This document shows positions 6,558-16,014 of a DNA stretch of 22,342 bases, in pieces. A program made the position numbers and the translations under genes. Origin of the DNA: Bacillota bacterium. Its GTDB lineage: Bacteria; Bacillota; Clostridia; Saccharofermentanales; Saccharofermentanaceae. The notes under the pieces were generated by a model. The model ran no database searches. It saw nothing but the letters and a program-made list of their open reading frames with translations, and was not told where the DNA came from. Numbering within the stretch: the first letter of the stretch is position 1; each line of letters starts with the position of its first letter. The DNA is taken from positions 1 to 22,342 of the forward strand of contig JAEWUD010000013.1 of assembly GCA_023397475.1 (NCBI GenBank), written 5' to 3'.

Positions 6558-6838
6558 AAACGGTCGCTCATCCGAAGTCCAGAAAACCGTTTATTTCGCT
6601 TGAGAAAACAAGGTTTACGGGCATTCGAGAATATTACTATCTGAACGCCGCGATACAGGCAGACTCGCAAAAAACCATTCAGGCCCGCGGGAGAAGACCC
6701 AATCGTCAAATCGTAGTGCCGAAGTGGACTCGAGTTTATCGATCTTTCGCCATATAGAACAACTCACGCTACCCAACAAGGTTGGCTTTTTATCGTGGTC
6801 TCGCATTTGTCGAGCTTCCACTAAGCAGGAGCGAAGAT

Positions 6839-6876
6839 AGGGCGCTGAAAGTCCTATCGGACTTATTCAGCGCCCT
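6839..6876 (-). terminator. Long GC-rich hairpin after the NlpC/P60 gene
   Basis: AGGGCGCTGAA (6839-6849) pairs with TTCAGCGCCCT (6866-6876), and the interior AGTCC/GGACT pairs again around TATC. It lies about 80 bp downstream of the NlpC/P60 stop codon and could end the rpoB-rpoC-NlpC/P60 transcript. Neither strand has a U-tract after it, so it may be a non-canonical terminator or an insertion-like hairpin. The 7-bp string CGAAGAT flanks it on both sides (6832-6838, 6880-6886). Confidence 0.4.
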
Positions 6877-6953
6877 CATCGAAGATCCGAGGACAAGGAA
6901 AGCGAAACAGATACGAGTCCACACTTGGGAGCGCGATGAATGCTCCTCTTGTT

Positions 6954-8324
6954 TTACGCGATAATTCTACGAATGCTCACAATCGGGTACATATCAAGAC
7001 TTCCGTACTCCACCTGATCCCGAGAGGACGAAGCATGAATTACTTGTCCGTTGCCGACGTAAATGCCGACATGCTCGACGGTGTCCGAGGATCCTCGCAT
7101 GTCCCAGCACACGATATCTCCGGGAGCGATCTCGGATCGGTCGACGCCGATACCGCTTGATTTCAACGAGTTGGATTGATGAGGCAAGGAGATACCGATC
7201 TGTCGGTACGCGTAAACAACAAGTCCGGAACAATCGACGCCGTCTCTGGACTCTCCGGCCCACACATACTCGACACCGAGCATCGAAACGCAGATATTGA
7301 CTATACTCTCCCCGTTAACGCCGGTAATCTTCGGCAGGTTTGCTTTGTTGCCGCCCGAGGAACTCGAGGAACCTGTATTTTTCTTGGTGGTCGGAACCGG
7401 AGTCGGAACCGGAGTCGGAGGTGGATTCTGCGTTGTATATGCAAGATATACATAGCCCTCCGTCCCATCCGATGTTGTTACGCGGTACCACTTCGCCGAC
7501 ACGGCCGAGCAGTGAAGCGGTGTATCCATTGAGAGCGTCTTCAGAATCTCCGCCGATGTTGACGGCTCCGCCCGGAGCTTCAGTCCGTCCGCGTCCACCC
7601 AAACGGTCCGGTCAATATCGATGAACAGCATATTCTCGGAGAGATTATCTTGCGGGACATAGCCCTCAGTGCCATCCTCGGTTCGAATCTTTGCCCATGT
7701 GTCTCCCGTCGCGATTCGCAGAACTTCCTTGCCTTTATTGATCGTCGCAATCGTTGTCGACTCCATATTGGGCGTTTCCTTAATGATCGTATCCGATGTC
7801 TTAATATAAACCGTCGTCTCGTCCGATATAAATGTACTCGGATCGAGAATTTCTACAGGCCGTCCGGAAGCATCCTCATGTTGAACGATCGTCGCCGTGA
7901 GCAGTCCCTGATATTCCTGCGAGTCATTTATCACAGGACCTTCGCCCTCGAGATAGGTTGCCTTAACTGTCTGCCCTTCGCCGACTTCGATCAGGCCCGC
8001 GGGCAAGTCTTCCTCACCGGGACCCGGTGTGACCTCCGCTGCCGGCGTAACCGCATCCGGCCCATCCGTGATAATCTCGTCGCTGTTCTCAATTCCATCC
8101 GCCGAGTCAACGGCCGGCAACGCCCATTGCTCTACCAGTACGATTTCCTTATTCGGATCATACGGATATGCAGCCGCGTGTGCGCGCCCAACAAGAAGGT
8201 CCGCCGGTGTACCGTCGCGAAGACCTACAGGCAGTAATAAAACAGGCAGTGCGACGACCGCGCTTACCGCGATCGTCAACACTGCCATGTACTTGTTCTT
8301 CTTACATCGAATATGAAAGGGCAT
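6954..8324 (-). CDS. Secreted SH3-domain NlpC/P60 peptidoglycan endopeptidase
   Basis: About 456 residues. A basic N-terminus and hydrophobic segment (about 13-35) followed by GRAHAAA suggest export with signal-peptidase cleavage near residue 50. Two bacterial SH3-like modules are visible (about 170-228 and 240-297), each ending in an EGYV motif. After a Pro/Thr/Ser-rich linker (about 300-327) comes the NlpC/P60 domain, with the catalytic Cys in DGVDCSGL (365) and the His in VEHVGIYVG (418); the His in VIHASS (430) fits the third site. Family members cut the D-Glu to diamino-acid bond in cell-wall stem peptides. The ATG at 8324 is preferred over the GTG one codon upstream, because GGAGG (8329-8333) sits four bases from the ATG but only one base from the GTG. 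It begins 22 bp after rpoC, so it is probably cotranscribed. Confidence 0.92.
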   Translation of the reverse strand: MPFHIRCKKNKYMAVLTIAVSAVVALPVLLLPVGLRDGTPADLLVGRAHAAAYPYDPNKEIVLVEQWALPAVDSADGIENSDEIITDGPDAVTPAAEVTPGPGEEDLPAGLIEVGEGQTVKATYLEGEGPVINDSQEYQGLLTATIVQHEDASGRPVEILDPSTFISDETTVYIKTSDTIIKETPNMESTTIATINKGKEVLRIATGDTWAKIRTEDGTEGYVPQDNLSENMLFIDIDRTVWVDADGLKLRAEPSTSAEILKTLSMDTPLHCSAVSAKWYRVTTSDGTEGYVYLAYTTQNPPPTPVPTPVPTTKKNTGSSSSSGGNKANLPKITGVNGESIVNICVSMLGVEYVWAGESRDGVDCSGLVVYAYRQIGISLPHQSNSLKSSGIGVDRSEIAPGDIVCWDMRGSSDTVEHVGIYVGNGQVIHASSSRDQVEYGSLDMYPIVSIRRIIA

Positions 8325-8346
8325 CACGCCTCCGGTTGCTCACAGG

Positions 8347-11300
8347 TTAGCCTGCGACGTCACCGTTATCCACGTCACTTGATCCCGGATGTTCAGCCGT
8401 CGCGAGTTCAAGAAGGGCGGCATTCTCCGCAATCGCCGGAACGGCTGTGATATTGCGGTATCTCGGCATTCCTGTTCCCGCGGGGATCAGTTTACCGATG
8501 ATGACGTTCTCCTTGAGTCCGTACAGTGGGTCTATTTTACCCTTAACTGCCGCGTCTGTCAAAACACGGGTCGTTTCCTGGAAGGACGCTGCAGACAGGA
8601 ACGAGTCGGTAGCAAGCGATGCCTTGGTAATTCCAAGGAGTGTTCTCTTGCCCTTTGCCGTTAATAATCCAGCCTTCTCCGCCTTCAAGTTCGCCGCTTC
8701 GTAGTCGAAAATATCGACAAGGCTTCCGGTCATGAGATCGGTATCGCCCGGATCATCAATGCGAACCTTACGCATCATCTGACGGGTGATAACCTCGATA
8801 TGCTTATCGTTGATCGTAACACCACCGCTCTTATAAACCTTGATAACCTCGCTGATAATGTACTTCTGAACACCGCGGACACCCTTGATCTTCATGATCT
8901 CCTGCGGGCTGACCGTACCATCCGTGAGAAGATCACCGGCCTCAACCATATCTCCGTCCTTCACCTTCGCGGTTGCGGAATACGAGATCGGATATCTCTT
9001 CTCTTCCAGGCTGCCGTCTTCGTTCTGTGCTGCGGTAACGACAATCTCACGCTTACGCTTGCTGCCTTCTTCGATACGGACGACACCGTCGACCTCAGAG
9101 ATGATCGCCTGTCCCTTGGGCTTTCTTGCCTCGAAAAGCTCCTCAACACGGGGAAGACCCTGTGTGATATCGTCGCCGGAAGCAATACCACCGGTATGGA
9201 ACGTACGCATCGTCAGCTGGGTTCCGGGCTCACCGATCGACTGTGCCGCCATGATTCCGACAGCTTCTCCGCCGATCGTCGGCTCACCGGTCGCCAGATT
9301 GACGCCATAGCAGTGCGAGCAAACGCCGCGATGCGAGTGGCAATCAAAGACGGAGCGGATCGCGACCTTCTTCAGGCCGGATGCCTCAAGCGCGAGAGCG
9401 ATATCGGATGTGATCAGTTCGTTCTTACCGATGAGCACTTCACCGGTCTTCGGGTGAACAATCTCGAATGCCGAATAACGGCCTGTAAGACGCTCCGCCA
9501 GAGACTTAATGACGTCCTTCTTATCGTTGGCGACAATCGCCAGCTCTACGATATAGGTGAAATCATCCGTGCCGCAATCTTCTTCCAGAACAATGACATC
9601 CTGTGCGACGTCGACAAGTCGACGCGTAAGATAACCGGAGTCGGCCGTCTTCAACGCGGTATCGGACAGCGCTTTACGGGCACCGTGCGAGGAGATGAAG
9701 AATTCCAAAACGTTCATGCCTTCACGAAGGTTTGACTTGATCGGAATTTCGATTGTCTTACCGGACGTATCGGCCATGTTACCACGCATACCGGCCAGCT
9801 GCTTGATCTGGTTGATCTGACCACGGGCACCGGAGTCAGACATCATCTTGATCGGGTTATACTTGCCGAGGTTCTTCTTAAGCTCCTCGGTGATCGCATC
9901 CGTCGTCTCATTCCAGATTCCGATAACGGCGCGGAAACGTCCGTCCTCGTTCAACATACCGCGCTGGTACATGCGGTTGATGTATTCTACCTTGTCCTCG
10001 GCCTCATGAATCATGCGCTCCTTGACCTCGGGCACGATCATGTCTTCGACACCGATCGAGATACCGCCGCGTGTGGAGTACTTGTAACCGAGAGCCTTGA
10101 CCTCATCGAGAAGCTTCGCCGTCGGTCCGATGCCATGTTGCAGGATCGCGCGGCTGATAATCGCTTCGAGCTGCTTCTTGCCGACAAGGAAATCGCACTC
10201 GAGCAGCAATTCGTTGCCCGGGATCGAACGATCTACGTAGCCGAGATCCTGCGGAATGATCTCGTTGAAGATGAAACGACCCAGCGTCGACTTAACGATA
10301 CCGCGATACATCTTCCCGTTGACCTCGCGCTCTACACGAACACCGATCGGCGCGTGAAGCTCAAGCTCGTGATCTCCGTAAGCCATAATCGCCTCATCCA
10401 GCGAAGAGAAGGTCATGTTCTCGCCTCTCTCGCCTTCCTTGTCGATCGTCAGGTAATAGCAGCCGAGAATCATATCCTGTGTAGGAACCGTAACCGGCTT
10501 ACCATCCTGCGGCTTAAGGAGGTTATTGGAGGAGAGCATCAGGAATCTCGCTTCAGCCTGCGCCTCTGCGGACAGCGGTACGTGAACAGCCATCTGGTCT
10601 CCGTCGAAGTCGGCGTTGAAAGCCGTACAGACGAGCGGATGCAACTTGATGGCTCTACCCTCGACAAGAACGGGCTCGAAAGCCTGAATACCCAGACGGT
10701 GGAGCGTAGGAGCACGGTTCAACATGACCGGGTGATCCTTGATAACATCTTCGAGAATATCCCAGACGATATCAGATGCGCGATCAACCAGGCGCTTCGC
10801 TGTCTTGATGTGCTGTGCGTGTCCGTCATTTACAAGGCGCTTCATGACGAAGGGCTTGAACAGCTCGAGAGCCATCTCCTTGGGAAGACCGCACTGGTGC
10901 ATCTTGAGTTCAGGTCCGACAACGATAACTGAACGACCGGAATAGTCGACACGCTTACCGAGAAGGTTCTGACGGAAACGACCCTGCTTACCCTTGAGCA
11001 TATCGGAGAGTGACTTGAGCGCGCGGCTGGAGGCTCCGGTAACCGGGCGGCCTCTTCTGCCGTTATCAATCAAGGCATCGACCGCTTCCTGAAGCATGCG
11101 CTTCTCGTTGCGGACAATAATCTCGGGGGCACCGAGCTGCAGGAGCTTGCTGAGACGGTTGTTACGGTTGATAACACGACGGTACAGATCGTTAAGATCC
11201 GAAGTCGCAAAACGTCCGCCGTCAAGCTGTACCATCGGGCGCAACTCCGGAGGAAGAACAGGAAGCACGTCGAGGATCATCCATTCCGGTTTGTTCTCCG

Positions 11301-11958
11301 ACTTCTTGAAGGCCTCAACAACCTCAAGACGCTTGATGATGCGTGCCTTCTTCTGCCCGGTCGCGGACTGGAACTCCTCATGGAGCTCCGCAGCCAGTTC
11401 CGTCACATTGATGCTTGCGAGCAGGGCCTTGATCGCCTCGGCACCCATGCGGGCAACAAAAGCGCTCTTGCCGTACTGCTCAACCGTATCACGATATTCC
11501 TTCTCTTCGATGATCGCGTTCTTCGCCAGACTCGTGGAGCCGGGATCCAGAACGATATACGCACCAAAGTACAAGACTCTCTCGAGATTTCTCGGAGTAA
11601 TATCAAGAATCAGACCCATCCGGCTCGGGATGCCGCGGAAATACCAGATATGCGACACAGGAGCGGCAAGCTCGATGTGGCCAAGGCGCTCACGGCGAAC
11701 CTTGGATCGTGTGACCTCAACGCCGCAACGGTCGCAGATGATCCCTTTGTAACGGATCTTCTTGTACTTACCGCAATGACATTCCCAGTCCTTCTGCGGT
11801 CCGAAGATTCTCTCGCAGAAAAGACCGTCACGCTCAGGCTTCAGGGTACGATAGTTGATGGTCTCGGGCTTCTTGACCTCACCGTGAGACCATCCCTTGA
11901 TGGTTTCGGGAGAGGCAAGTCTGATTCCGATGGATTCGAAATTATTCATTTCAAACAT
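8347..11958 (-). CDS. rpoC: DNA-directed RNA polymerase subunit beta'
   Basis: 1203 residues from the chosen ATG, the usual Firmicute length. Part of the catalytic core of RNA polymerase. The N-terminal zinc ribbon is present (CHCG ... CDRCG, Cys60/62/75/78), the catalytic Mg-binding loop NADFDGDQ is at about 448-455, and the second zinc site appears as EEDCGTDD with CHSHRGVCSHC. The trigger-loop/bridge region GEPGTQLTMRTFHTGG is intact. A TTG 21 bases upstream would add MEGDFIY, but it lies inside the SD (AAGGAG, 11970-11975), so the ATG giving MFEMNNFESI is preferred; the SD is 11 bases from it. It starts about 50 bp after rpoB. Confidence 0.98.
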   Translation of the reverse strand: MFEMNNFESIGIRLASPETIKGWSHGEVKKPETINYRTLKPERDGLFCERIFGPQKDWECHCGKYKKIRYKGIICDRCGVEVTRSKVRRERLGHIELAAPVSHIWYFRGIPSRMGLILDITPRNLERVLYFGAYIVLDPGSTSLAKNAIIEEKEYRDTVEQYGKSAFVARMGAEAIKALLASINVTELAAELHEEFQSATGQKKARIIKRLEVVEAFKKSENKPEWMILDVLPVLPPELRPMVQLDGGRFATSDLNDLYRRVINRNNRLSKLLQLGAPEIIVRNEKRMLQEAVDALIDNGRRGRPVTGASSRALKSLSDMLKGKQGRFRQNLLGKRVDYSGRSVIVVGPELKMHQCGLPKEMALELFKPFVMKRLVNDGHAQHIKTAKRLVDRASDIVWDILEDVIKDHPVMLNRAPTLHRLGIQAFEPVLVEGRAIKLHPLVCTAFNADFDGDQMAVHVPLSAEAQAEARFLMLSSNNLLKPQDGKPVTVPTQDMILGCYYLTIDKEGERGENMTFSSLDEAIMAYGDHELELHAPIGVRVEREVNGKMYRGIVKSTLGRFIFNEIIPQDLGYVDRSIPGNELLLECDFLVGKKQLEAIISRAILQHGIGPTAKLLDEVKALGYKYSTRGGISIGVEDMIVPEVKERMIHEAEDKVEYINRMYQRGMLNEDGRFRAVIGIWNETTDAITEELKKNLGKYNPIKMMSDSGARGQINQIKQLAGMRGNMADTSGKTIEIPIKSNLREGMNVLEFFISSHGARKALSDTALKTADSGYLTRRLVDVAQDVIVLEEDCGTDDFTYIVELAIVANDKKDVIKSLAERLTGRYSAFEIVHPKTGEVLIGKNELITSDIALALEASGLKKVAIRSVFDCHSHRGVCSHCYGVNLATGEPTIGGEAVGIMAAQSIGEPGTQLTMRTFHTGGIASGDDITQGLPRVEELFEARKPKGQAIISEVDGVVRIEEGSKRKREIVVTAAQNEDGSLEEKRYPISYSATAKVKDGDMVEAGDLLTDGTVSPQEIMKIKGVRGVQKYIISEVIKVYKSGGVTINDKHIEVITRQMMRKVRIDDPGDTDLMTGSLVDIFDYEAANLKAEKAGLLTAKGKRTLLGITKASLATDSFLSAASFQETTRVLTDAAVKGKIDPLYGLKENVIIGKLIPAGTGMPRYRNITAVPAIAENAALLELATAEHPGSSDVDNGDVAG

Positions 11959-12009
11959 ATATATGAAGTCTCCTTCCAAAGCGGCTCGTATGAATCCGTC
12001 CGGCGATGA

Positions 12010-15000
12010 TTAGAACTGATCATCCTCGGCATCTGTCGTCTCGACAGGGGTCGGGAAATCCAGGTCATCCAGATCAGACGACAGGAATGCGTCGTCGACG
12101 ATGATCTCACCGTCTTCCGACAACTCGCCTTCGGTGAAGCCCGCTCCCGCGAACTCTCCCTCGTCCGGCTGTGATGCATATCTTGAGATCAATTCCGGAT
12201 CCGGTAACGGCAGATCGGTATCCTCTTCCGCAGCATCCTTGATCTTGAGCTCTTCGTTCTCGCTGGCATAGATGTGAACATCAAGTGCCAGAGACTGAAG
12301 CTCGCGGACAAGAACCTTGAAGGATTCGGGAATACCGGCTTCCGGTACGCTCTGACCCTTGACAATCGACTCGTACGTCTTGGTACGTCCGGAGATATCG
12401 TCCGACTTAACCGTCAGAATCTCCTGCAGAGTGTGCGCCGCGCCGTAAGCCTCGAGCGCCCAAACTTCCATCTCTCCGAAACGCTGTCCGCCGAACTGCG
12501 CCTTACCACCCAACGGCTGCTGTGTAACAAGAGAGTACGGTCCGATCGAACGGGCGTGAATCTTGTCGTCAACCAGATGGTGAAGCTTCAGGTAATACAT
12601 GATTCCAACGGTGATGCGGTTCTCGAAAGATTCTCCCGTACGTCCGTCATAAAGAATTGTCTTACCGTCCAGATCAATACCGGATTCACGGAACGCATCA
12701 ACAATGTCTGCCTCGTTCGCCCCGTCGAAAACAGGGGTCGCGATCTTCCAGTTGAGCTCACGTGCCGCACGTCCGAGGTGAACCTCAAGAAGCTGACCGA
12801 TATTCATACGCGAGGGAACGCCGAGAGGATTCAACACGATGTCGAGCGGTGTGCCATCCGGAAGGAAAGGCATATCTTCTTCGGGAAGAATGCGGGAAAC
12901 AACACCCTTGTTACCGTGACGTCCGGCCATCTTATCTCCGACAGAGAGTTTTCTCTTCTGAGCGATGTAGACGCGAACCAGCTTGTTCACGCTGCCCTTA
13001 AGGACATCGTCATTCTCCTTGGTAAATGTCTTGACATCAACAATAACACCGGACTCACCGTGAGGAACGCGAACCGATGTGTCACGGACCTCGCGGATCT
13101 TCTCTCCGAAAATCGCACGGTACAGACGCTCTTCCGCTGTCAGTTCCGTCTCGCCCTTCGGAGTAACCTTACCGACAAGAATATCTCCGGCTCTGACCTC
13201 GGCTCCGACGCGGATAACTCCGTATTCGTCCAGATCCTTGAGCGCGTCATCGCTGACGTTGGGAATCTCACGCGTAATCTCTTCTGCACCCAGCTTCGTA
13301 TCGCGGGCTTCGCACTCATACTCTTCAATATGGATCGATGTGTATACATCGTCGCGAACCAGACGTTCGTTAATGAGGACTGCGTCCTCGTAGTTGTAAC
13401 CTTCCCAAGTCATAAAGCCGATGAGCACATTCTTGCCGAGTGCGATCTCACCGTTCTGGGTAGACGGACCGTCTGCGATGATATCGCCGGCCTTCACCTC
13501 GTCGTTCAGACGAACGATCGGACGCTGGTTGATGCACGTGCTCTGGTTCGAGCGCTGGTACTTCGTCAGGTTAAAGATGTCCTTCTTGCCGGTAGCAGTC
13601 GTAATCTCAATCCGGTTCGCCGAGACAAACGATACACGTCCGTCGTTCTTGGCAACCTTACAAACACCGGAGTCCTTCGCCGCACGATACTCCATACCGG
13701 TTCCGATAATCGGAGCCTCGGGGCAAATCAGCGGAACGGCCTGACGCTGCATGTTCGAACCCATGAGGGCACGGTTCGCGTCATCGTTGCCGAGGAAAGG
13801 AATCAGCGCCGTCGCAACCGAAACCAGCTGACGGGGTGAGACGTCCATCAGATCGACTTCATGCGGGTCGACCTCAATAAACTTATCCAGATAACGGCAG
13901 ACGACCTTCTTATCCAGGAATCGTCCTGTCTCGTCGATCGGCTCATTGGCCTGCGCGATATTGTAGTAATCTTCTTCGTCCGCGGTCATGTAGCGCACGT
14001 CACGGGTAACAATACCCTTCTTCTTGTCGTAGACACGATACGGTGTCTCGATGAAGCCATAGGAGTTGACACGGGCATAGGTTGCCAGCGAGTTGATCAG
14101 ACCGATGTTCGGTCCTTCAGGTGTCTCGATCGGGCACATTCTTCCGTAGTGTGATGTGTGAACGTCACGGACTTCGAAGTTGGCGCGATCACGTGACAGA
14201 CCGCCCGGTCCTAAGGCCGAGAGTCTTCTCTTGTGTGTCAGCTCAGCAAGCGGGTTCGGCTGATCCATGAACTGTGACAGCTGTGAAGATCCGAAGAACT
14301 CCTTGACCGCAGCGCTGACAGGACGTGTGTTGACCAGTTGCAGGGGTGATACGGCCGAGATGTCCGGCACGGCGCCCATACGCTCGCGGATATTTCTCTC
14401 CATGCGGGAGAAACCGATGCGAATCTGGTTCTGCAGCAGCTCGCCCACCGAACGGATACGGCGGTTGCCAAGGTGATCGATATCGTCGACATGGCCGACG
14501 CCGAATTCAAGTCCCATCAGGTAGCTGACAGTCGCGACAATGTCCTCGACGGTCAGGTGCTTCGGCATGAGGTCATACGCCTTCGCCTTGAGGGCATCGG
14601 TAAGTGCGGCAGCGTAATTGGAGCTCTCGTTCACGCGAACATCCGCGATGATTGTGCGAAGCACCATCGTACGGACCTTCTCGTTGATCGGTGTCGCGGA
14701 CAGGCTGAAGCCCTCGAGCTCCTCTTCCGTGAAGGAAGCGCGAATAAAGGCATTCGCGTCGACTCTGGCGTTGCCGATAACCTTGTGAGGAGTGTCAGAG
14801 ACCTTCACCGTATCACCGGTACGGACGATCGGGTAAACGAGAACCTCGTTGATTCCGGAAGCCGCGATCGCTTCAGCGAGCTCTTCTGTGATGATCGTGT
14901 CGGCGGGAGCAATCAGCTCACCGTCATCGGTAACAACGTTCTCAACAGTCTTCTGTCCCTTGATACGAGCGGACAAAGAGAGCTTCTTGTTGAGCTTGTA

Positions 15001-15816
15001 GATGCCGACGCGTGCCAAGTCGTAACGCTTGGGATCGAAAAACATGCCGTTCAGAAGCGATTCGGCATTCTCGACGGAAGCCGGCTCACCGGGACGCAGC
15101 TTGTGATACAACTCCGAGAGACCTTCCTCACGAGAATGCGAGGGATCCTTCTTCATTGTCTCATTGAGGCAACGCTCATCACCGAACGTGTTGCGAAGAT
15201 CCTCGTCGGTGCCGAATCCAAGAGAACGCAGGAAAACCGTGAGAGGAAACTTCCTCGCGCGGTCGACACGTACATAAATCACGCCGTTCGCGTCTGTCTC
15301 ATACTCGAGCCACGCACCACGGTTCGGAATGACCTGTGTCGTATAAAGCGGGTTGTCTGATTTGTCCTTCACCGAAGAGAAATAGGCTCCGGGAGAACGG
15401 ACAAGCTGGCTGATAATGACGCGCTCCGCACCGTTAATAATAAAGGTGCCGTGCTCGGTCATTATCGGGAGATCGCCAATGAAAACAGACTGCTCCTTGA
15501 TCGCGCCATCATGCTTGTTCACTAAACGAACCAAGACTTTCAGAGGGGCGGCGAAGTTGCAGTCCTTTTCCTTACATTCCTCGATGGTGTTCGTCGGTCT
15601 CTCGGTATCAAATTCCTTATCTACAAACGAGAGCTCTATATCTCCTGTGTAATCCGTTACGGGAGAAACCTCTCGCAGGACTTCCATTAGTCCTTCATCG
15701 AGAAACCACTTGTATGAATTCTTCTGGATCTCGATCAAATCCGGCATCTCAATGACTTCATCGATACGAGAATACGACATTCTCTCTGCTCTTCCCAGTT
15801 TGACGGGACGCACCAT
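12010..15816 (-). CDS. rpoB: DNA-directed RNA polymerase subunit beta
   Basis: 1268-residue beta subunit, with the conserved blocks in order: ADVRVNES, the rifampicin pocket (about 507-540), GRMCPIETPEGPNIGLIN (558-575), GYNYEDAV (806-813), KRKLSVGDKMAGRHGNKG (954-971) with catalytic-site lysines, and GGKAQFGGQRFGEMEVWALEAYGA (1103-1126) at the beta' interface. D518, H528 and S533, corresponding to E. coli D516, H526 and S531, are the wild-type residues. Position 520 (E. coli N518) is proline. The C-terminus continues as an acidic low-complexity tail (about 1198-1268). GAGGTGA lies six bases before the ATG. It has its own promoter and leader; no rplJ or rplL precedes it here. Confidence 0.98.
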   Translation of the reverse strand: MVRPVKLGRAERMSYSRIDEVIEMPDLIEIQKNSYKWFLDEGLMEVLREVSPVTDYTGDIELSFVDKEFDTERPTNTIEECKEKDCNFAAPLKVLVRLVNKHDGAIKEQSVFIGDLPIMTEHGTFIINGAERVIISQLVRSPGAYFSSVKDKSDNPLYTTQVIPNRGAWLEYETDANGVIYVRVDRARKFPLTVFLRSLGFGTDEDLRNTFGDERCLNETMKKDPSHSREEGLSELYHKLRPGEPASVENAESLLNGMFFDPKRYDLARVGIYKLNKKLSLSARIKGQKTVENVVTDDGELIAPADTIITEELAEAIAASGINEVLVYPIVRTGDTVKVSDTPHKVIGNARVDANAFIRASFTEEELEGFSLSATPINEKVRTMVLRTIIADVRVNESSNYAAALTDALKAKAYDLMPKHLTVEDIVATVSYLMGLEFGVGHVDDIDHLGNRRIRSVGELLQNQIRIGFSRMERNIRERMGAVPDISAVSPLQLVNTRPVSAAVKEFFGSSQLSQFMDQPNPLAELTHKRRLSALGPGGLSRDRANFEVRDVHTSHYGRMCPIETPEGPNIGLINSLATYARVNSYGFIETPYRVYDKKKGIVTRDVRYMTADEEDYYNIAQANEPIDETGRFLDKKVVCRYLDKFIEVDPHEVDLMDVSPRQLVSVATALIPFLGNDDANRALMGSNMQRQAVPLICPEAPIIGTGMEYRAAKDSGVCKVAKNDGRVSFVSANRIEITTATGKKDIFNLTKYQRSNQSTCINQRPIVRLNDEVKAGDIIADGPSTQNGEIALGKNVLIGFMTWEGYNYEDAVLINERLVRDDVYTSIHIEEYECEARDTKLGAEEITREIPNVSDDALKDLDEYGVIRVGAEVRAGDILVGKVTPKGETELTAEERLYRAIFGEKIREVRDTSVRVPHGESGVIVDVKTFTKENDDVLKGSVNKLVRVYIAQKRKLSVGDKMAGRHGNKGVVSRILPEEDMPFLPDGTPLDIVLNPLGVPSRMNIGQLLEVHLGRAARELNWKIATPVFDGANEADIVDAFRESGIDLDGKTILYDGRTGESFENRITVGIMYYLKLHHLVDDKIHARSIGPYSLVTQQPLGGKAQFGGQRFGEMEVWALEAYGAAHTLQEILTVKSDDISGRTKTYESIVKGQSVPEAGIPESFKVLVRELQSLALDVHIYASENEELKIKDAAEEDTDLPLPDPELISRYASQPDEGEFAGAGFTEGELSEDGEIIVDDAFLSSDLDDLDFPTPVETTDAEDDQF

Positions 15817-15968
15817 TACACATCACCTCACGAATGTTCTGGCCTAGGCCGGCTATCATGCCGGAGCAAGGCTCCGGTCACGTTTCCTCTTGTTCGCATG
15901 GAATCGAAAAGATCGATCATGCTCCCGTCAATGGGCGACAGGCGACAAGCCTCCACCTTATGACGCGT
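15817..15968 (-). promoter_or_regulatory. Structured rpoB leader with competing hairpins
   Basis: The predicted transcript has about 150 nt before rpoB. On the minus strand it contains CCGGAGC-CTT-GCTCCGG (15861-15877), a 7-bp stem with 3-nt loop. It also contains CCGGC-ATGATA-GCCGG (15849-15864), which shares the bases CCGG with the first, so both cannot form at once. The palindrome GGCCTAGGCC (15841-15850) follows, then the SD. No U-tract is present, so this is not a standard attenuator. It matches no riboswitch or ribosomal-protein leader that I recognise. Confidence 0.5.
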
Positions 15969-15974
15969 TATAAG

Positions 15975-16003
15975 ATGATAGCATTACTTTCGTCAAGTGT
16001 CAA
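15975..16003 (-). promoter_or_regulatory. SigA-type promoter of rpoB-rpoC
   Basis: On the minus strand TTGACA (15998-16003), a 17-bp spacer and TATCAT (15975-15980). Expected start near 15968. A second TTGACG sits inside the spacer. The promoter begins only a dozen bases after the foldase stop codon, with no terminator between, so some readthrough into rpoB is possible. Confidence 0.85.
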
Positions 16004-16014
16004 CGTAAAAATCC

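Larger units (their letters stand above)
6298..6953. other. Intergenic stretch without a supported gene
   Basis: Between the 75-bp array and the end of the NlpC/P60 gene I see no coding region that can be supported. Open frames of up to 94 codons occur on both strands, but they overlap each other, lack a convincing ribosome site and match no family I recognise. The stretch holds a 17-bp near-palindrome AGACAAAATTTTTGTCT (6373-6389), the second 23-bp repeat (6431-6453), two inverted repeats with 17-bp loops (6471-6511, 6529-6557), and a long hairpin (6839-6876). It looks like accumulated repeat material rather than a lost gene. Confidence 0.6.

Noticed and set aside
6773..6791. Plus-strand intrinsic terminator CCAAC-AAG-GTTGG followed by CTTTTT
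   Set aside because: The stem is only 5 bp and there is no plus-strand gene upstream for it to serve.
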